A stretch of 64,000 bases of DNA, from assembly GCF_000177675.1 (NCBI RefSeq), contig NZ_ADGX01000011.1, positions 34,518 to 98,517 of the forward strand, read 5' to 3'. Of this stretch, positions 1-8,554 are shown in pieces. The notes beneath the pieces were generated by a model, which saw only the letters and a list, made by a program, of their open reading frames with translations, was not told the DNA's origin and did not search any database. Numbering within the stretch: position 1 is the first letter of the stretch; each line of letters opens with the position of its first letter. The position numbers and the translations under genes were made by a program. The stretch comes from Parafrankia sp. EUN1f. GTDB taxonomy: Bacteria; Actinomycetota; Actinomycetes; Frankiales; Frankiaceae.

Positions 1-624
1 CGATGCCAGCCGCGCAGCGCCTACGGCCGGGCGAAACTCGCCAGCGAGCAGCCCTGGCTGCGGGCGTTGCGGCCAGACTGCGAGCTCGCGGTGCTGCGCC
101 TCGGCGCGGTCGTCGCGGCCGGTCACCCGGCGTCCTACGCGTTGGTCACCGACACCCTGCGCCGCCCGCTGCGAGCCGCGCTGCTCGGCTCGGTGCGGCG
201 CGGTACCGGGGTGTACTACGTCGCGGCGCAGACCGCCGCCGCGGCGATACGGTTCGCGCTGGACTCACCGTTGCCATCCCGCCGGGCCGTGTTCAATGTC
301 GTCGATGACGAGCTGGGCTCCAACACGGATTATGCCGCTATGCAGGATGTCGTGCGGTCCCTGGCGGGACAGCCGCCACAGGCCCGGATCTCGCTGCCGG
401 ACGCGATTGTCGCAGCCGCCGACCGGCTGACCGGCGGGCCACGCAACACCGCCCCCATCAGCTCGGCCGCATTCCGGTCCGCCGGTTTCGTCAATCCTGC
501 ACCTCTGCGGGACGAGCTGGCCCGCATTGTCGGGACAGTTAAGGGCACACCTCCTATCAAAAACGGTCACGCGGCACCCGCGGGAGGCAGCCTAAGGAAA
601 CGAGTCCACCAGCGAGCCAGGTAA
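1..624 (+). CDS. NAD-dependent epimerase/dehydratase (extended SDR), 5'-truncated
   Basis: The reading frame is open from the first base, so the N-terminal NAD-binding part lies outside the window. The visible part begins with SAYGRAKLASE, which carries the Tyr-x3-Lys catalytic pair of short-chain dehydrogenases. It continues through an LRLGAV segment and a C-terminal substrate-binding region (FNVVDDE) typical of sugar-nucleotide epimerases and related extended SDRs, and stops at TAA 622-624. The last 30 residues are basic and low in complexity. Role in nucleotide-sugar supply for the neighbouring glycosyltransferases is inferred from position only; substrate unknown. A 10-bp direct repeat (GTAAGGCCAG, twice) begins at 621, over the stop codon. 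Confidence 0.75.
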   Translation, partial: RCQPRSAYGRAKLASEQPWLRALRPDCELAVLRLGAVVAAGHPASYALVTDTLRRPLRAALLGSVRRGTGVYYVAAQTAAAAIRFALDSPLPSRRAVFNVVDDELGSNTDYAAMQDVVRSLAGQPPQARISLPDAIVAAADRLTGGPRNTAPISSAAFRSAGFVNPAPLRDELARIVGTVKGTPPIKNGHAAPAGGSLRKRVHQRAR

Positions 625-1131
625 GGCCAGGTAAGGCCAGCTCGGTTTAGGCTGGTACGCACCCAGGTCGGCTCAGACGTTCCCCTGGCAACCGACTCAT
701 GGTGCGTTTCAGGACACACGAACGGCATCAAAAGCGCGGCACGGGACACGAACCCCTCATTCATCGGCAACGGCACCAGGCCAGGTGCCACGACACGCCG
801 CCATGAAGACCTACCACCACTCGACACAACCTATAGTAATCATCGTGAACGCTCTCCGTGACACGAAGCGCACGATCCGACCCTCGGCGGATGTAGGCCG
901 GGAAACGCCCCCCGCGCTTCTTCTGGCGCCACCGGCCGGGCTGGGCAGTGGTAGCGAGCGTTACGTCACCACTGCGGCGGAGCTGAAGTCCGAAGGCGCG
1001 GAAGCACTACGAATGTATTTCCATGAGCCGGGCCGCCGACGGGCGCCACGGCCCCGGTTCGCCGTTCGGACATTCTCCCGCGCAGGGCGGTCACGCCAGG
1101 TGCACACGGTCGCGACCGTCGAGGAGCCCTC
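625..1131. other. intergenic stretch before the GT4 gene
   Basis: About 500 bases with no convincing gene. A 119-residue plus-strand frame (785-1144) lacks family features and overlaps the next gene start. The stretch has AT-richer sequence around 820-845 (contains TATAGT at 832-837), which could be a promoter, and an inverted repeat with 8-bp arms GCAGTGGT (945-952) and ACCACTGC (968-975). Nothing else was recognised. Confidence 0.4.
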
Positions 1132-2292
1132 ATGCACATCGTGACCGTAGTGCCGGCCGTCGACGCGCGCAGCGGCGGCGGCGTCGGGGAGCGAGGAGTG
1201 CAGCTCGCCCGCCGGTATCCGCGGCTCGGCGGCGCTGACGTCAGTTCCGAGGTGCTGACTCTTGACCTCGACCTCACTCCCGACCACCTGAAGATGGCAG
1301 CGCCAGCCACGGTCACCGCGCTCCCCTGCCGAAACCGCAGGTACTACCTGCCAGGGAGTCCCACCGCGATAGCCGAACGGGTGCGCGCGGCCGATGTCGT
1401 CCACCTCATCAACCACTGGACCGTCCTCAATGCCCTCGCGGCCGAGGTGGCTGCTCGCTGCGACGTGCCGTACGTGTTCTCGCCATGCGGAGCGCTGCCG
1501 ATCCGGGGGCGGAGTCGCCTGACGAAAAGGGCCTACGACCTGGCCGTCGGCAGCAGACTGGTCCGGCGGGCCGCTGCGATCATCGCGGTTACCGACCCCG
1601 AACGGGCGGACTTCGTTCCGTATGGAGTCGACCGACACCGCGTGCTCGTCGTACCCAACGGGGTCTCGGCGTCCGACCACGAACAGGACACGGCAGGGAA
1701 GGTTCTCGCCCGGTACGGCCTCACCCGACACCGCTATGTCCTGTTCCTCGGTCGACTGAACTGGATCAAGGGAGTGGATCTGCTCGTCGACGCGTTCATC
1801 TCGACGGTCCCGGCTGAATCCGGCTGGCGCTGCGTGGTGGCGGGGCCGGACCAGGGAATGCTGACCGACCTCACCGCACGTGTGTCGGCGGCAGGCGTCG
1901 GCGATCAGGTCTGCTTCACCGGTATGGTCCGTGGCCCCGAACGCACCGAACTGTTGCGCGGCGCGGCGCTGCTGGTGGTCCCATCTCGCCACGAGGCAAT
2001 GTCGATTGTCGCGCTGGAGGCCGGGATCAACGGCACACCCGTTCTCATCACGAACAGCTGCGGATTCGACGAGGTCGAGCAGATCGGAGGCGGCTGGGTT
2101 GTGCCCGCCACGACGGAAGCGCTGGCGGGTGGGCTGCGGGTCGCGCTACACGACCCGCAGGAGCTCGAGCGGCGCGGGGAGGCGCTTCGGAAGCTCGTCT
2201 CCCACTCGTACACCTGGGAACGGGCAGCGGGCAGCCACCTCGAGATCTTCGAGAAGGTGGTGGCGAGCCGGCGTCGCCACCCAGCCAGCTAG
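1132..2292 (+). CDS. glycosyltransferase family 4
   Basis: A 386-residue GT-B glycosyltransferase that should transfer a sugar from a nucleotide donor to a lipid-linked or nascent glycan at the cytoplasmic face. The N-terminal Rossmann half carries a glycine-rich loop (DARSGGGVGERG). The C-terminal half has GRLNWIKGVDLLVDAF and the E-x7-E donor-binding motif EAMSIVALE near residues 288-296, followed by GTPVLIT. The length is normal for GT4. The ATG at 1132 follows GAGGAGCC with good spacing. Donor and acceptor cannot be read from sequence. It lies in the polysaccharide locus, between the truncated SDR and a TylF-type methyltransferase on the same strand. Confidence 0.88.
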   Translation: MHIVTVVPAVDARSGGGVGERGVQLARRYPRLGGADVSSEVLTLDLDLTPDHLKMAAPATVTALPCRNRRYYLPGSPTAIAERVRAADVVHLINHWTVLNALAAEVAARCDVPYVFSPCGALPIRGRSRLTKRAYDLAVGSRLVRRAAAIIAVTDPERADFVPYGVDRHRVLVVPNGVSASDHEQDTAGKVLARYGLTRHRYVLFLGRLNWIKGVDLLVDAFISTVPAESGWRCVVAGPDQGMLTDLTARVSAAGVGDQVCFTGMVRGPERTELLRGAALLVVPSRHEAMSIVALEAGINGTPVLITNSCGFDEVEQIGGGWVVPATTEALAGGLRVALHDPQELERRGEALRKLVSHSYTWERAAGSHLEIFEKVVASRRRHPAS

Positions 2293-2461
2293 CTGGCAGC
2301 TAGCCTGGCCGGTGATCATCAGTCGGGCGGCAGGTGCGACAGCCGCCGTTTCGTGCCGCACTCCACGGTTCCCCAGCGAATCGGAACCAGGCCGGCATTT
2401 CGACACATTTCAGAGGACGCGGGAACGCATAAACTTCCCGCAAATACCAGCAGGGGTCAAG

Positions 2462-3349
2462 ATGACATATTCGACAACTACCACCAACACGGAAACCGCG
2501 CCCGGCTCGTCCGAACTCACCGAGCGATACCTCACCCTTCTCCAGGATACTCTTACGTTCTCGCTGTGGGACAGCCTGGACGGGCAGGTATGGATTCCCG
2601 AGGGCACCGCCAAGCGCGCGCTCGTGCGGTTCCTGGAAAAATATGGGCTGGAGATCACCCGGCGCACCACTGCCGAGAAGCGCGAGCACGGCGGGGACTG
2701 GCCACGGCTCGCCCACACGATGACAGGTTCCCTCAGGATGCGGAACCTTCGGGACAGCGTGGAGACTGTGCTCGCCGAGGGAGTCCCGGGCGACCTCGTC
2801 GAGACCGGAGTGTGGCGCGGCGGTTCATGCATCCTGATGCGAGGAATCCTTTTCGCGTATGGAGTCGATGACCGGACCGTGTGGCTCGCCGACTCGTTCA
2901 GGGGACTACCCAAGGCAGATGCCCAGCGCTACCCCGCAGACGCCGGTGACCGCCACCACGAGTGGGCTGCCCTCGCCGTGAGCGAGGAGGATGTCCGCAT
3001 GAATTTCCGGCGCTACGGGCTGCTTGACAGCCAGGTGCGATTCCTGAGCGGCTGGTTCCGGGACACCCTGCCCACCGCGTCGATCGAACGGATCGCCGTA
3101 CTCAGGCTCGACGGGGACATGTACGGGAGCACGATGGAGGCACTCGACGCACTGTATCCACGCCTCTCCGACGGCGGATTCTGCATTGTGGACGACTACG
3201 GCGCTGTCGAGGGATGTCGCCGCGCGGTGGAGGACTTCCGGACGCAACACAACATCACGGAACCACTCACGAAAATCGACTGGACCGGGGTGTACTGGCG
3301 CCGAAACTCGGATGATCGCCGCGAGTCTCTGGACTCCCCTGTCGCATGA
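2462..3349 (+). CDS. TylF/MycF-family sugar O-methyltransferase
   Basis: A 295-residue SAM-dependent methyltransferase of the macrocin O-methyltransferase (TylF) family, whose characterised members methylate deoxysugar hydroxyls with a divalent metal. VETGVWRGGS near residue 112 is the SAM-binding loop, WLADSFRGLP follows, and LDGDMYGSTMEAL (about 217-230) plus IVDDYG (about 240-246) match the metal and catalytic region. The same frame is open far upstream through the GT4 gene, but homology begins only here, so ATG 2462 was chosen over the 489-codon frame. The likely role is methylation of a sugar in the glycan made by this locus. It is convergent with the DegT gene across an inverted repeat at 3512-3562. 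Confidence 0.85.
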   Translation: MTYSTTTTNTETAPGSSELTERYLTLLQDTLTFSLWDSLDGQVWIPEGTAKRALVRFLEKYGLEITRRTTAEKREHGGDWPRLAHTMTGSLRMRNLRDSVETVLAEGVPGDLVETGVWRGGSCILMRGILFAYGVDDRTVWLADSFRGLPKADAQRYPADAGDRHHEWAALAVSEEDVRMNFRRYGLLDSQVRFLSGWFRDTLPTASIERIAVLRLDGDMYGSTMEALDALYPRLSDGGFCIVDDYGAVEGCRRAVEDFRTQHNITEPLTKIDWTGVYWRRNSDDRRESLDSPVA

Positions 3350-3511
3350 CTGGTTCACGCGTGCGGCTCGGCGGGACGCGGAGACCGGTGTCCGACGCCG
3401 GAAATCTCGCGGGTAGGTGGTACCCGATTCGGTGAGGCGCGTTCTGGTCTGGCCCTGCCGCCGTACGGATCGTGCTGTCCGAGTCCGAGCGCGCCAGGTC
3501 GAGGACGTCAT

Positions 3512-3562
3512 CGTCCCGACCCTGCGCCGCGCACCTCGGTCCGCGATCACAGGGTCGGGACG
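3512..3562. terminator. inverted repeat between convergent genes, candidate bidirectional terminator
   Basis: Perfect 13-bp arms, CGTCCCGACCCTG (3512-3524) and its complement (3550-3562), separated by 25 bases. It lies between the TylF-type gene (stop 3349, plus) and the DegT gene (stop 3620, minus), so it could end both transcripts. There is no clear T-tract on either side. Confidence 0.55.
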
Positions 3563-3619
3563 GGCTCCTCGGCCGGCGGGGACCGTCGCGGCCGGCCCGG
3601 AAAGTGTTCCCGTTGATCT

Positions 3620-4867
3620 TCAGACGGCCTGGTCGATGGTCGCCTCCGCCAGCACGTCGGTGACGAGATCCGCCCAGTGGTGCATGTCAGCGGGCTCGAG
3701 GGTCGGGTGGACGAGAAACGCCAGCGATGTCCGGGCCAGGTCGGCGGCGGCCGGCAGCGCACGGGCGGGTCGCCACTCGACGGGAAAGGCCTCCTCGCGG
3801 TAGACCTCGCCGCAGCTCCCGACGCTGCACGGGACCCCGACGGCGGCCAGGGCCGCCAGGATTCGGTCCCGGTCCCATCCGTCGCGCAGGTACTCCGGTC
3901 GGACGAACGCGTACCAGCGGTAGTAGGCGTGTTCGACCCACGGCGGCGGTGTCGTCGTGCGCAGGGCGGGCAGGTGACCGAGACGTTCGGCGAGGATCGC
4001 CGCGTTCCGGCGGCGTGCGGCGAGGTCGGCCGGCAACCGCGGTAGGGCGGCCCGCCCGACCGCGGCCGCTATCTCGTGCATCCGCGCGTTCGTGCCGAAC
4101 GAGTCATGCAGCCAGCGGAATCCGGTGCCCTGGGCAGGCTCATGCGCCTTGCTCCAGTTCTTGCCGTGGTCCTTGTAGGACCACGCCGCCTGATACAAGG
4201 CCGGATTCCTGGTCGTGATCATCCCTCCTTCGCCGGCGGTGGTCAGAATCTTGTCCTGGCAGAAGGACCACGCCGCCACGTCGCCCCAGGAGCCGACAGG
4301 GCGCCCGCACAGCCGCGCGCCGTGCGCCTGTGCGCAGTCCTCGACGACCGCGATGCCGTGCTCGCGCGCGAGTTCGAGCAGGCTCCTCATCTCGGCCGGC
4401 CACCCGGCGAGGTGCACCGCGACGATGGCCTTGGTGCGCGCGGTGAGCCCGGCCAGCACGGTCCGCGCGGTGAGATTCTGGGAGTCGGGGTCCACGTCGA
4501 CCACGACCGGTCGAGCGCCGAGCGCAACGGCACAGCTCGCGGACGCGATGAAGGTACGACTCGGCACGATCACCTCGTCGCCCGGCCCGACCCCGAGGAC
4601 CCGCAGTGCGATCTCGAGCGCAATCGTTCCGTTGGACACGGCCACGCCGTACTCGCAGCCGACCGCTGCCGCGAACTCCTCCTCGAATCGACGGCCCTGA
4701 GTGCCGGTCCAGTAGTTCACCGCGCCGCTGCCGAGCACCTCGACGGCGGCGGCGACCTCGGCATGACCGAAGACAGGCCAGGTGCCGCGCACCGCGCTCT
4801 CCTGGGGGACGACGGCCTGGGCTGGCAGTCTCGCCGGGGCCAGGCCGGTGGGCGTGGACTCGGTCAT
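3620..4867 (-). CDS. DegT/DnrJ/EryC1/StrS-family sugar aminotransferase
   Basis: A 415-residue PLP-dependent aminotransferase of the class that aminates keto-sugar nucleotides (ArnB, PglE and WecE types). Visible family features are GTQGRRFEEEFAAAVG, NGTIALEIAL, the PSRTFIASA loop, VVEDCAQAHGA and FCQDKILTTAGEGG, in which Lys (about 206) should form the PLP aldimine. Length is normal. Its ATG overlaps the TGA of the upstream phosphoglycosyl transferase by 4 nt (ATGA), so the two are probably translated together. The product is likely a 4-amino or 3-amino sugar nucleotide; regiochemistry cannot be read here. The matching dehydratase is not in the window. Confidence 0.9.
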   Translation of the reverse strand: MTESTPTGLAPARLPAQAVVPQESAVRGTWPVFGHAEVAAAVEVLGSGAVNYWTGTQGRRFEEEFAAAVGCEYGVAVSNGTIALEIALRVLGVGPGDEVIVPSRTFIASASCAVALGARPVVVDVDPDSQNLTARTVLAGLTARTKAIVAVHLAGWPAEMRSLLELAREHGIAVVEDCAQAHGARLCGRPVGSWGDVAAWSFCQDKILTTAGEGGMITTRNPALYQAAWSYKDHGKNWSKAHEPAQGTGFRWLHDSFGTNARMHEIAAAVGRAALPRLPADLAARRRNAAILAERLGHLPALRTTTPPPWVEHAYYRWYAFVRPEYLRDGWDRDRILAALAAVGVPCSVGSCGEVYREEAFPVEWRPARALPAAADLARTSLAFLVHPTLEPADMHHWADLVTDVLAEATIDQAV

Positions 4868-5736
4868 GCGACGCCTCCGGCCAGCACACGCGGCGGTGGG
4901 CGCTGGCCGTCTCCGGTCCGGTCAGCGCGCAGGGGCGCTGTGGCGCGCGGGTGGCCGCGACGCCGGCGAGGATGCGATCCGGCTGCTGGCGCGCAGCGGC
5001 ATCCGCCCTCGCCCTGGCAGTTCCCGAAGTCCTGGGTGACTCCGCTGGCGCCGTAGGTGCCGTCACCAGCCACCGCCGTCAACAGGGCACGCCAGAGGAT
5101 GACCAGGTCAAGACGCAGGCTCCAGTTGTGGATGTACCACAGGTCCAGTTCGATCCGGCGATTCCAGCAGATCTGGTTCCGGCCGTTGACCTGGGCCCAG
5201 CCGGCGATTCCAGGGTGGACCTGGAGCCGGCCCATCTGTCTGGCGGAATATCGGTTCACCTGGCTCCGGACCGTAGGCCGGGGCCCGACAAGGCTCATCT
5301 GCCCAGCCAGGACGTTGAGTAGCTGGGGTAGCTCGTCGATGCTCATCCTGCGGAGCACGCGCCCGACCCTGGTTGTCCTCGGGTCGTCCTGCCCTGCCAG
5401 CAGCCCGAGTCCGGTGTGCTCGGTTCCTACTGTCATCGTCCGCAGTTTGAGCATCGTGAACGGTTCGCCGGCGACGCCGACTCGCTCCTGCCTGAACAGG
5501 ACCGGGCCGCCGTCGTCCACCTTGATGGCGACTGCGGCGACGGTCAGCACAGGCGCGGCCACAGCGAGGCCCGCCAGGGATCCGACGATGTCGACTGCCC
5601 GCTTCACGCCTGGAAGGGGCAGCGGCTCGACGGATGGGGGTGACCATCCGACGGAGGGCTGCGTGGCCGGGTCCGCTGGCGACGCCGCGGGAGGAGCTGA
5701 GCGCTGCCGAGGTATCGCGACCGTAGTCATGTCCAC
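4864..5736 (-). CDS. small phosphoglycosyl transferase (ExoY/PglC-type initiating sugar transferase)
   Basis: A 290-residue membrane enzyme that transfers a sugar-1-phosphate to polyprenyl phosphate, the first committed step of glycan assembly. One N-terminal hydrophobic segment (AVDIVGSLAGLAVAAPVLTVAAVAI) is followed by LFRQERVG, FTMLKLRTM, RRMSIDELPQLLNVLAGQMSLVGPRP and HPGIAGWAQVNGR, the standard bacterial sugar transferase signature. It lacks the extra N-terminal helices of WbaP/WcaJ, so it belongs to the small single-reentrant-helix class. A tail of about 50 residues after the conserved core is cysteine- and arginine-rich and has no family counterpart. A 15-bp dyad (5745-5759) lies just upstream of the start. 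Operonic with the aminotransferase. Confidence 0.9.
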   Translation of the reverse strand: MDMTTVAIPRQRSAPPAASPADPATQPSVGWSPPSVEPLPLPGVKRAVDIVGSLAGLAVAAPVLTVAAVAIKVDDGGPVLFRQERVGVAGEPFTMLKLRTMTVGTEHTGLGLLAGQDDPRTTRVGRVLRRMSIDELPQLLNVLAGQMSLVGPRPTVRSQVNRYSARQMGRLQVHPGIAGWAQVNGRNQICWNRRIELDLWYIHNWSLRLDLVILWRALLTAVAGDGTYGASGVTQDFGNCQGEGGCRCAPAAGSHPRRRRGHPRATAPLRADRTGDGQRPPPRVLAGGVA

Positions 5737-5744
5737 ACGAGAAA

Positions 5745-5759
5745 CTTACTATGAGTAAG
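5745..5759. promoter_or_regulatory. short dyad upstream of the phosphoglycosyl transferase
   Basis: CTTACT-ATG-AGTAAG, 6-bp arms with a 3-nt centre, sits in an AT-rich patch nine bases 5' of the phosphoglycosyl transferase start and in the divergent promoter region shared with the acyltransferase at 5866. It could be a regulator operator. No regulator gene is adjacent. Confidence 0.35.
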
Positions 5760-5865
5760 ATCATTGTTACGTCAAGAGGTCGCGGTACCCTAACGGAGAG
5801 TCAGTTTGAATCACCATGTGTAGCGGAGACCGTCGTACAGGCACGGCACCGGCCGTGCGGAGGGG

Positions 5866-6657
5866 ATGAGAACGTTGCTCCGAAACCGGCTGTTCCACGC
5901 GAAGGCGGCATCGGATGTCGCACCTGCCACCGGGCTCGCGACCGGCTACGCGCGCCTCATCCAGCGCGGCTCCCGAGGCGCCGCGCTGGCCGCCTCCTGG
6001 ACCAGGATCATTCTGGTGCGGATGACGCAGCCCGGAGTCCAGGTGGGGTTCGACTCCTTCATCGGGCCCGGATGCACAATCCGCTGCGCTCCCCGCGGCA
6101 CGATGGTCATCCGGCGCACGGTCCTCATCCGAGATGTCCAGCTCGAGGCCGCCGACGGAGCGCTCCTCACCCTCGACACGGCCTATCTCGCCGCCCATTG
6201 CGTGGTGGTGGCCCGCCAGCGGGTGGCCGTCGGCGCCGGCAGCCTACTGGCCGAGATGAGCGTGGTCCGCGACCAGGATCACGTGGTCGGGCCCGGCGTC
6301 CCGGGTATGGCGATGCTGTTCTCCGCGACGCCGGTGACACTCGGCCGCAACGTGTGGATCGGCGCCAAGGCCACTGTGCTGCGGGGCGTGACCATCGGCG
6401 ACGATGCGGTGGTCGGGGCGGGCGCGGTGGTGACCAGGGATGTACCGCCCGGGGCCAGGGTCGGAGGCGTGCCAGCGGTGCCGTTGGGCACGTCTCGCCC
6501 CGATGCGGCGCCTGCCGATGAGCGGGATGATGTCCCGGCCGCCGCGGTCCCGGCCACCGCTGCCGCCCCAGCCGTTCTGCCTGCGCCGCGCTCCGCGGTG
6601 CAGCCGATCTCCGCAGCACGAGCGGGCTCCGCGACAGCCTCGCAGCCGGACTCCTGA
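5866..6657 (+). CDS. hexapeptide-repeat acyltransferase
   Basis: About 263 residues with a left-handed beta-helix core: [23 protein letters not shown], the VGAGS turn, then [43 protein letters not shown], the usual C-terminal signature of O-acetyltransferases (WbbJ/LacA group). The likely role is O-acetylation of a sugar in this locus. The C-terminal 60 residues are Ala/Pro-rich and dispensable-looking. GGAGGGG abuts ATG 5866 directly, which is too close for a good ribosome site, so the in-frame TTG at 5875 (spacing about 11) may be the true start. Divergent from the phosphoglycosyl transferase and convergent with the gene at 6745. Confidence 0.8.
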   Translation: MRTLLRNRLFHAKAASDVAPATGLATGYARLIQRGSRGAALAASWTRIILVRMTQPGVQVGFDSFIGPGCTIRCAPRGTMVIRRTVLIRDVQLEAADGALLTLDTAYLAAHCVVVARQRVAVGAGSLLAEMSVVRDQDHVVGPGVPGMAMLFSATPVTLGRNVWIGAKATVLRGVTIGDDAVVGAGAVVTRDVPPGARVGGVPAVPLGTSRPDAAPADERDDVPAAAVPATAAAPAVLPAPRSAVQPISAARAGSATASQPDS

Positions 6658-6709
6658 CACGGAGGAACGTCACACCGTGAGCACCCTGACCCGGGCGACA
6701 GGCGAGTAG

Positions 6710-6743
6710 GCCGGGCGGGTCGCTGACCCGCCGCCCGCCCGGC
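6710..6743. terminator. GC-rich inverted repeats between convergent genes
   Basis: GCCGGGCGGG (6710-6719) pairs perfectly with 6734-6743. An alternative inner hairpin, GGCGGGTC-GCT-GACCCGCC, overlaps it. The repeats lie between the acyltransferase stop (6657, plus) and the acetyltransferase stop (6745, minus) and suit a bidirectional terminator. No T-tract. Confidence 0.55.
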
Positions 6744-6744
6744 A

Positions 6745-7323
6745 TCAGCTGTGCTCGAACAGCTCCTGCAGCCGCCGGTGCTTCTCCTGCTCGGGCAGCC
6801 GGCCGGTACCCACCGAGGCGGCGAGAGTACGGGCGCGGAAGTCCGCGCAGGATCCCACGACCCGCGCCGGCACCCCGGCCACCACCGATCCCGCGGGGAC
6901 GTCCCGGTTCACCAGCGCACGCGCGCCGATCACGACGTCGTCGCCGATGGTCACCCCGGGCATGATGAGCGCACCGAGCCCGATGAAGACGTTCGACCCC
7001 ACGATGATCGGGGCGACGACATCAGCCTCCGGATGATCGTCACGCAGAACCCAGACAGCCCCGTCGTGCGTCACGAACCTGACCTCGGCCGCGACCACCA
7101 CGTGGTCGCCAAGGCGGATCAGGTACGGCTCACTACCGAACGTCGACCCGCTGACGCCGATCAGCCGGCAGCGGTCACCCAGGCGGACCCCGATCCGCCG
7201 GGCGTAGCCGATCGGGTCCGTCCGCTGCTGGTAGCGCAGGTGAAGGGCGACCGGGGCCCGGCGGGCGATGCCGACGAGGCTGTCAATCCTGCGCTTCGGG
7301 CGCTGGTACCCCTGCTCGGTCAC
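6745..7323 (-). CDS. hexapeptide-repeat acetyltransferase (maltose/galactoside O-acetyltransferase type)
   Basis: 192 residues with left-handed beta-helix repeats (VRLGDRCRLIGVSGSTFGSEPYLIRLGDHVVVAAEVRF), the catalytic-type His in FVTHDG, then VGSNVFIGLGALIMPGVTIGDDVVIGARALVNRDVPAGSVVAGVPARVVG. This C-terminal signature marks LbH acetyltransferases. The start is GTG at 7323, which overlaps the TGA (7322-7320) of the upstream GT4 gene once that gene's frameshift is corrected. The 4-nt GTGA overlap is the same coupling seen in the rest of this operon. It is the last gene of the seven-gene polysaccharide operon. Probably acetylates a glycan sugar; substrate unknown. Confidence 0.85.
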   Translation of the reverse strand: MTEQGYQRPKRRIDSLVGIARRAPVALHLRYQQRTDPIGYARRIGVRLGDRCRLIGVSGSTFGSEPYLIRLGDHVVVAAEVRFVTHDGAVWVLRDDHPEADVVAPIIVGSNVFIGLGALIMPGVTIGDDVVIGARALVNRDVPAGSVVAGVPARVVGSCADFRARTLAASVGTGRLPEQEKHRRLQELFEHS

Positions 7324-8554
7324 TGCCTGTGCTCCAATCTCGACGATCCGGCGACACGGCGTGACGATCCGGCGGCGCCCAGGATTGCGTCGGCGATATA
7401 TCTGCGGTTCTTCTCCTGATCGAGCAGCTCCTCGGCCCGCTCACGCGCGGCCTGCCCGCGCCGAGCCAGACCGTTCGCACCGGTCCCCCCTGCAGCGCCG
7501 CCTGGTGCAGCTCGAAGGCCGCGCGCACGGCGACCGTGAGGGCCGCGGGATCACCGGGCGGCACCAGCCAGCCGTTGTGGTCCTTCACCAGCTCCGGCAG
7601 CCCGCCCACGGCCGACGCGATGCTCGGCACCGCGCAGGCGGACGCCTCCGCCACGGCGCCGTAGTTCTCCGACAGCGACGGGCTCACGCTCACGTCAGCC
7701 GCCGCGTAGAAGGGACGCACATCCTGGGCGGGGCCGGCCCAGACCACCGAGGCGGCGCCGGGCAGCCCCGCCGCCCAGGAACGCAACCGGTCACGGTAGG
7801 CCTCGCCGCCCGGGCCGTGCCCACCGCCGACCAGCACCAGCGTCGCGGGCCCGGAGCGCGACGCGAACCGGGACCAGGCCTCGAGCAGGACCTCATGCCC
7901 CTTGATCCCCTGCCCTCGGTGCACCAGCCGCTTCGGCGGGTAGAAGTAGGCGACGCAGACGGCGACGAAGGCTGACGGGTCCAGGCCGAGCTCCGCCCTC
8001 GCCTTCGCCCTGGCAGCAGCGCCGGGCGGGACGAACGACACGAGGTCGACGCCGTAGGAGGCGGTCGGCAGCCGATCCGGGCGCACGCCGAGGGCGAGGT
8101 AACGCTCACGCAGGTGCCCCGACGAGCAGACAACCAGGTCATCCGCCCGGGCGAACCAACGCTCCACCAGCTCGATCAGCCGGTTCTCCAGGTAGAGCGG
8201 CCCCGCCACCATGTGCACCCGCGCCGGCCGCCGGCTCGGGCCGCGCCCGAGGGAGGCAAGCCGCGCGAGTACCGCGGAGGCGTACAGGTGGTAGTGCAGC
8301 ACATCCGGGTCGAGCTCGCGCAGCAGCGTACGGAGCTGCCACACACCGGCTGCCTGCCGCAGCGGCGAACGCGACGGCACCGGCGCCGGACTGCGGACGA
8401 CCCGGATGCCGCGCTGGGCGCAGCGCCGCGCGAGCGCGCTGTCCTCCTCGGGAAGCAGCACGACCACCTCGTGACCGTCGTCAGCCAGCGCCGTCAGGAT
8501 GGGGATCGTCCACAGGCAGCCGTTTCCGGTCTTCAGAACAGTCACGATCCTCAT
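7320..8554 (-). CDS. glycosyltransferase family 4, frameshifted near its 3' end
   Basis: A GT-B glycosyltransferase starting at ATG 8554 (MRIVTVLKTGNGCLW). It has HYHLYASAVLARL and VCVAYFYPPK in the core and SPSLSENYGAVAEASACAVPSIASAVGG, the E-x7-E donor region. After AFELHQAALQGG the uninterrupted frame turns into low-quality sequence and runs on to 7283, overlapping the next gene by 41 nt. Adding one G to the six-base run at 7485-7490 gives GLARRGQAARERAEELL and then DQEKNRRYIADAIL, a normal GT4 C-terminus, stopping at 7320 in a GTGA overlap with the acetyltransferase. The corrected protein has 411 residues. A sequencing undercall is more likely than decay. Its ATG overlaps the methyltransferase stop by 1 nt. 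Confidence 0.85.

Noticed and set aside
785..1144. 119-residue plus-strand frame before the first GT4 gene
   Set aside because: No family features or ribosome site, and it overlaps the start of the recognised gene in another frame.
961..1992. 343-residue minus-strand frame over the first GT4 gene
   Set aside because: Its translation is rich in His, Arg, Gly and Asp, typical of an antisense shadow, and the opposite strand is a clear GT4.
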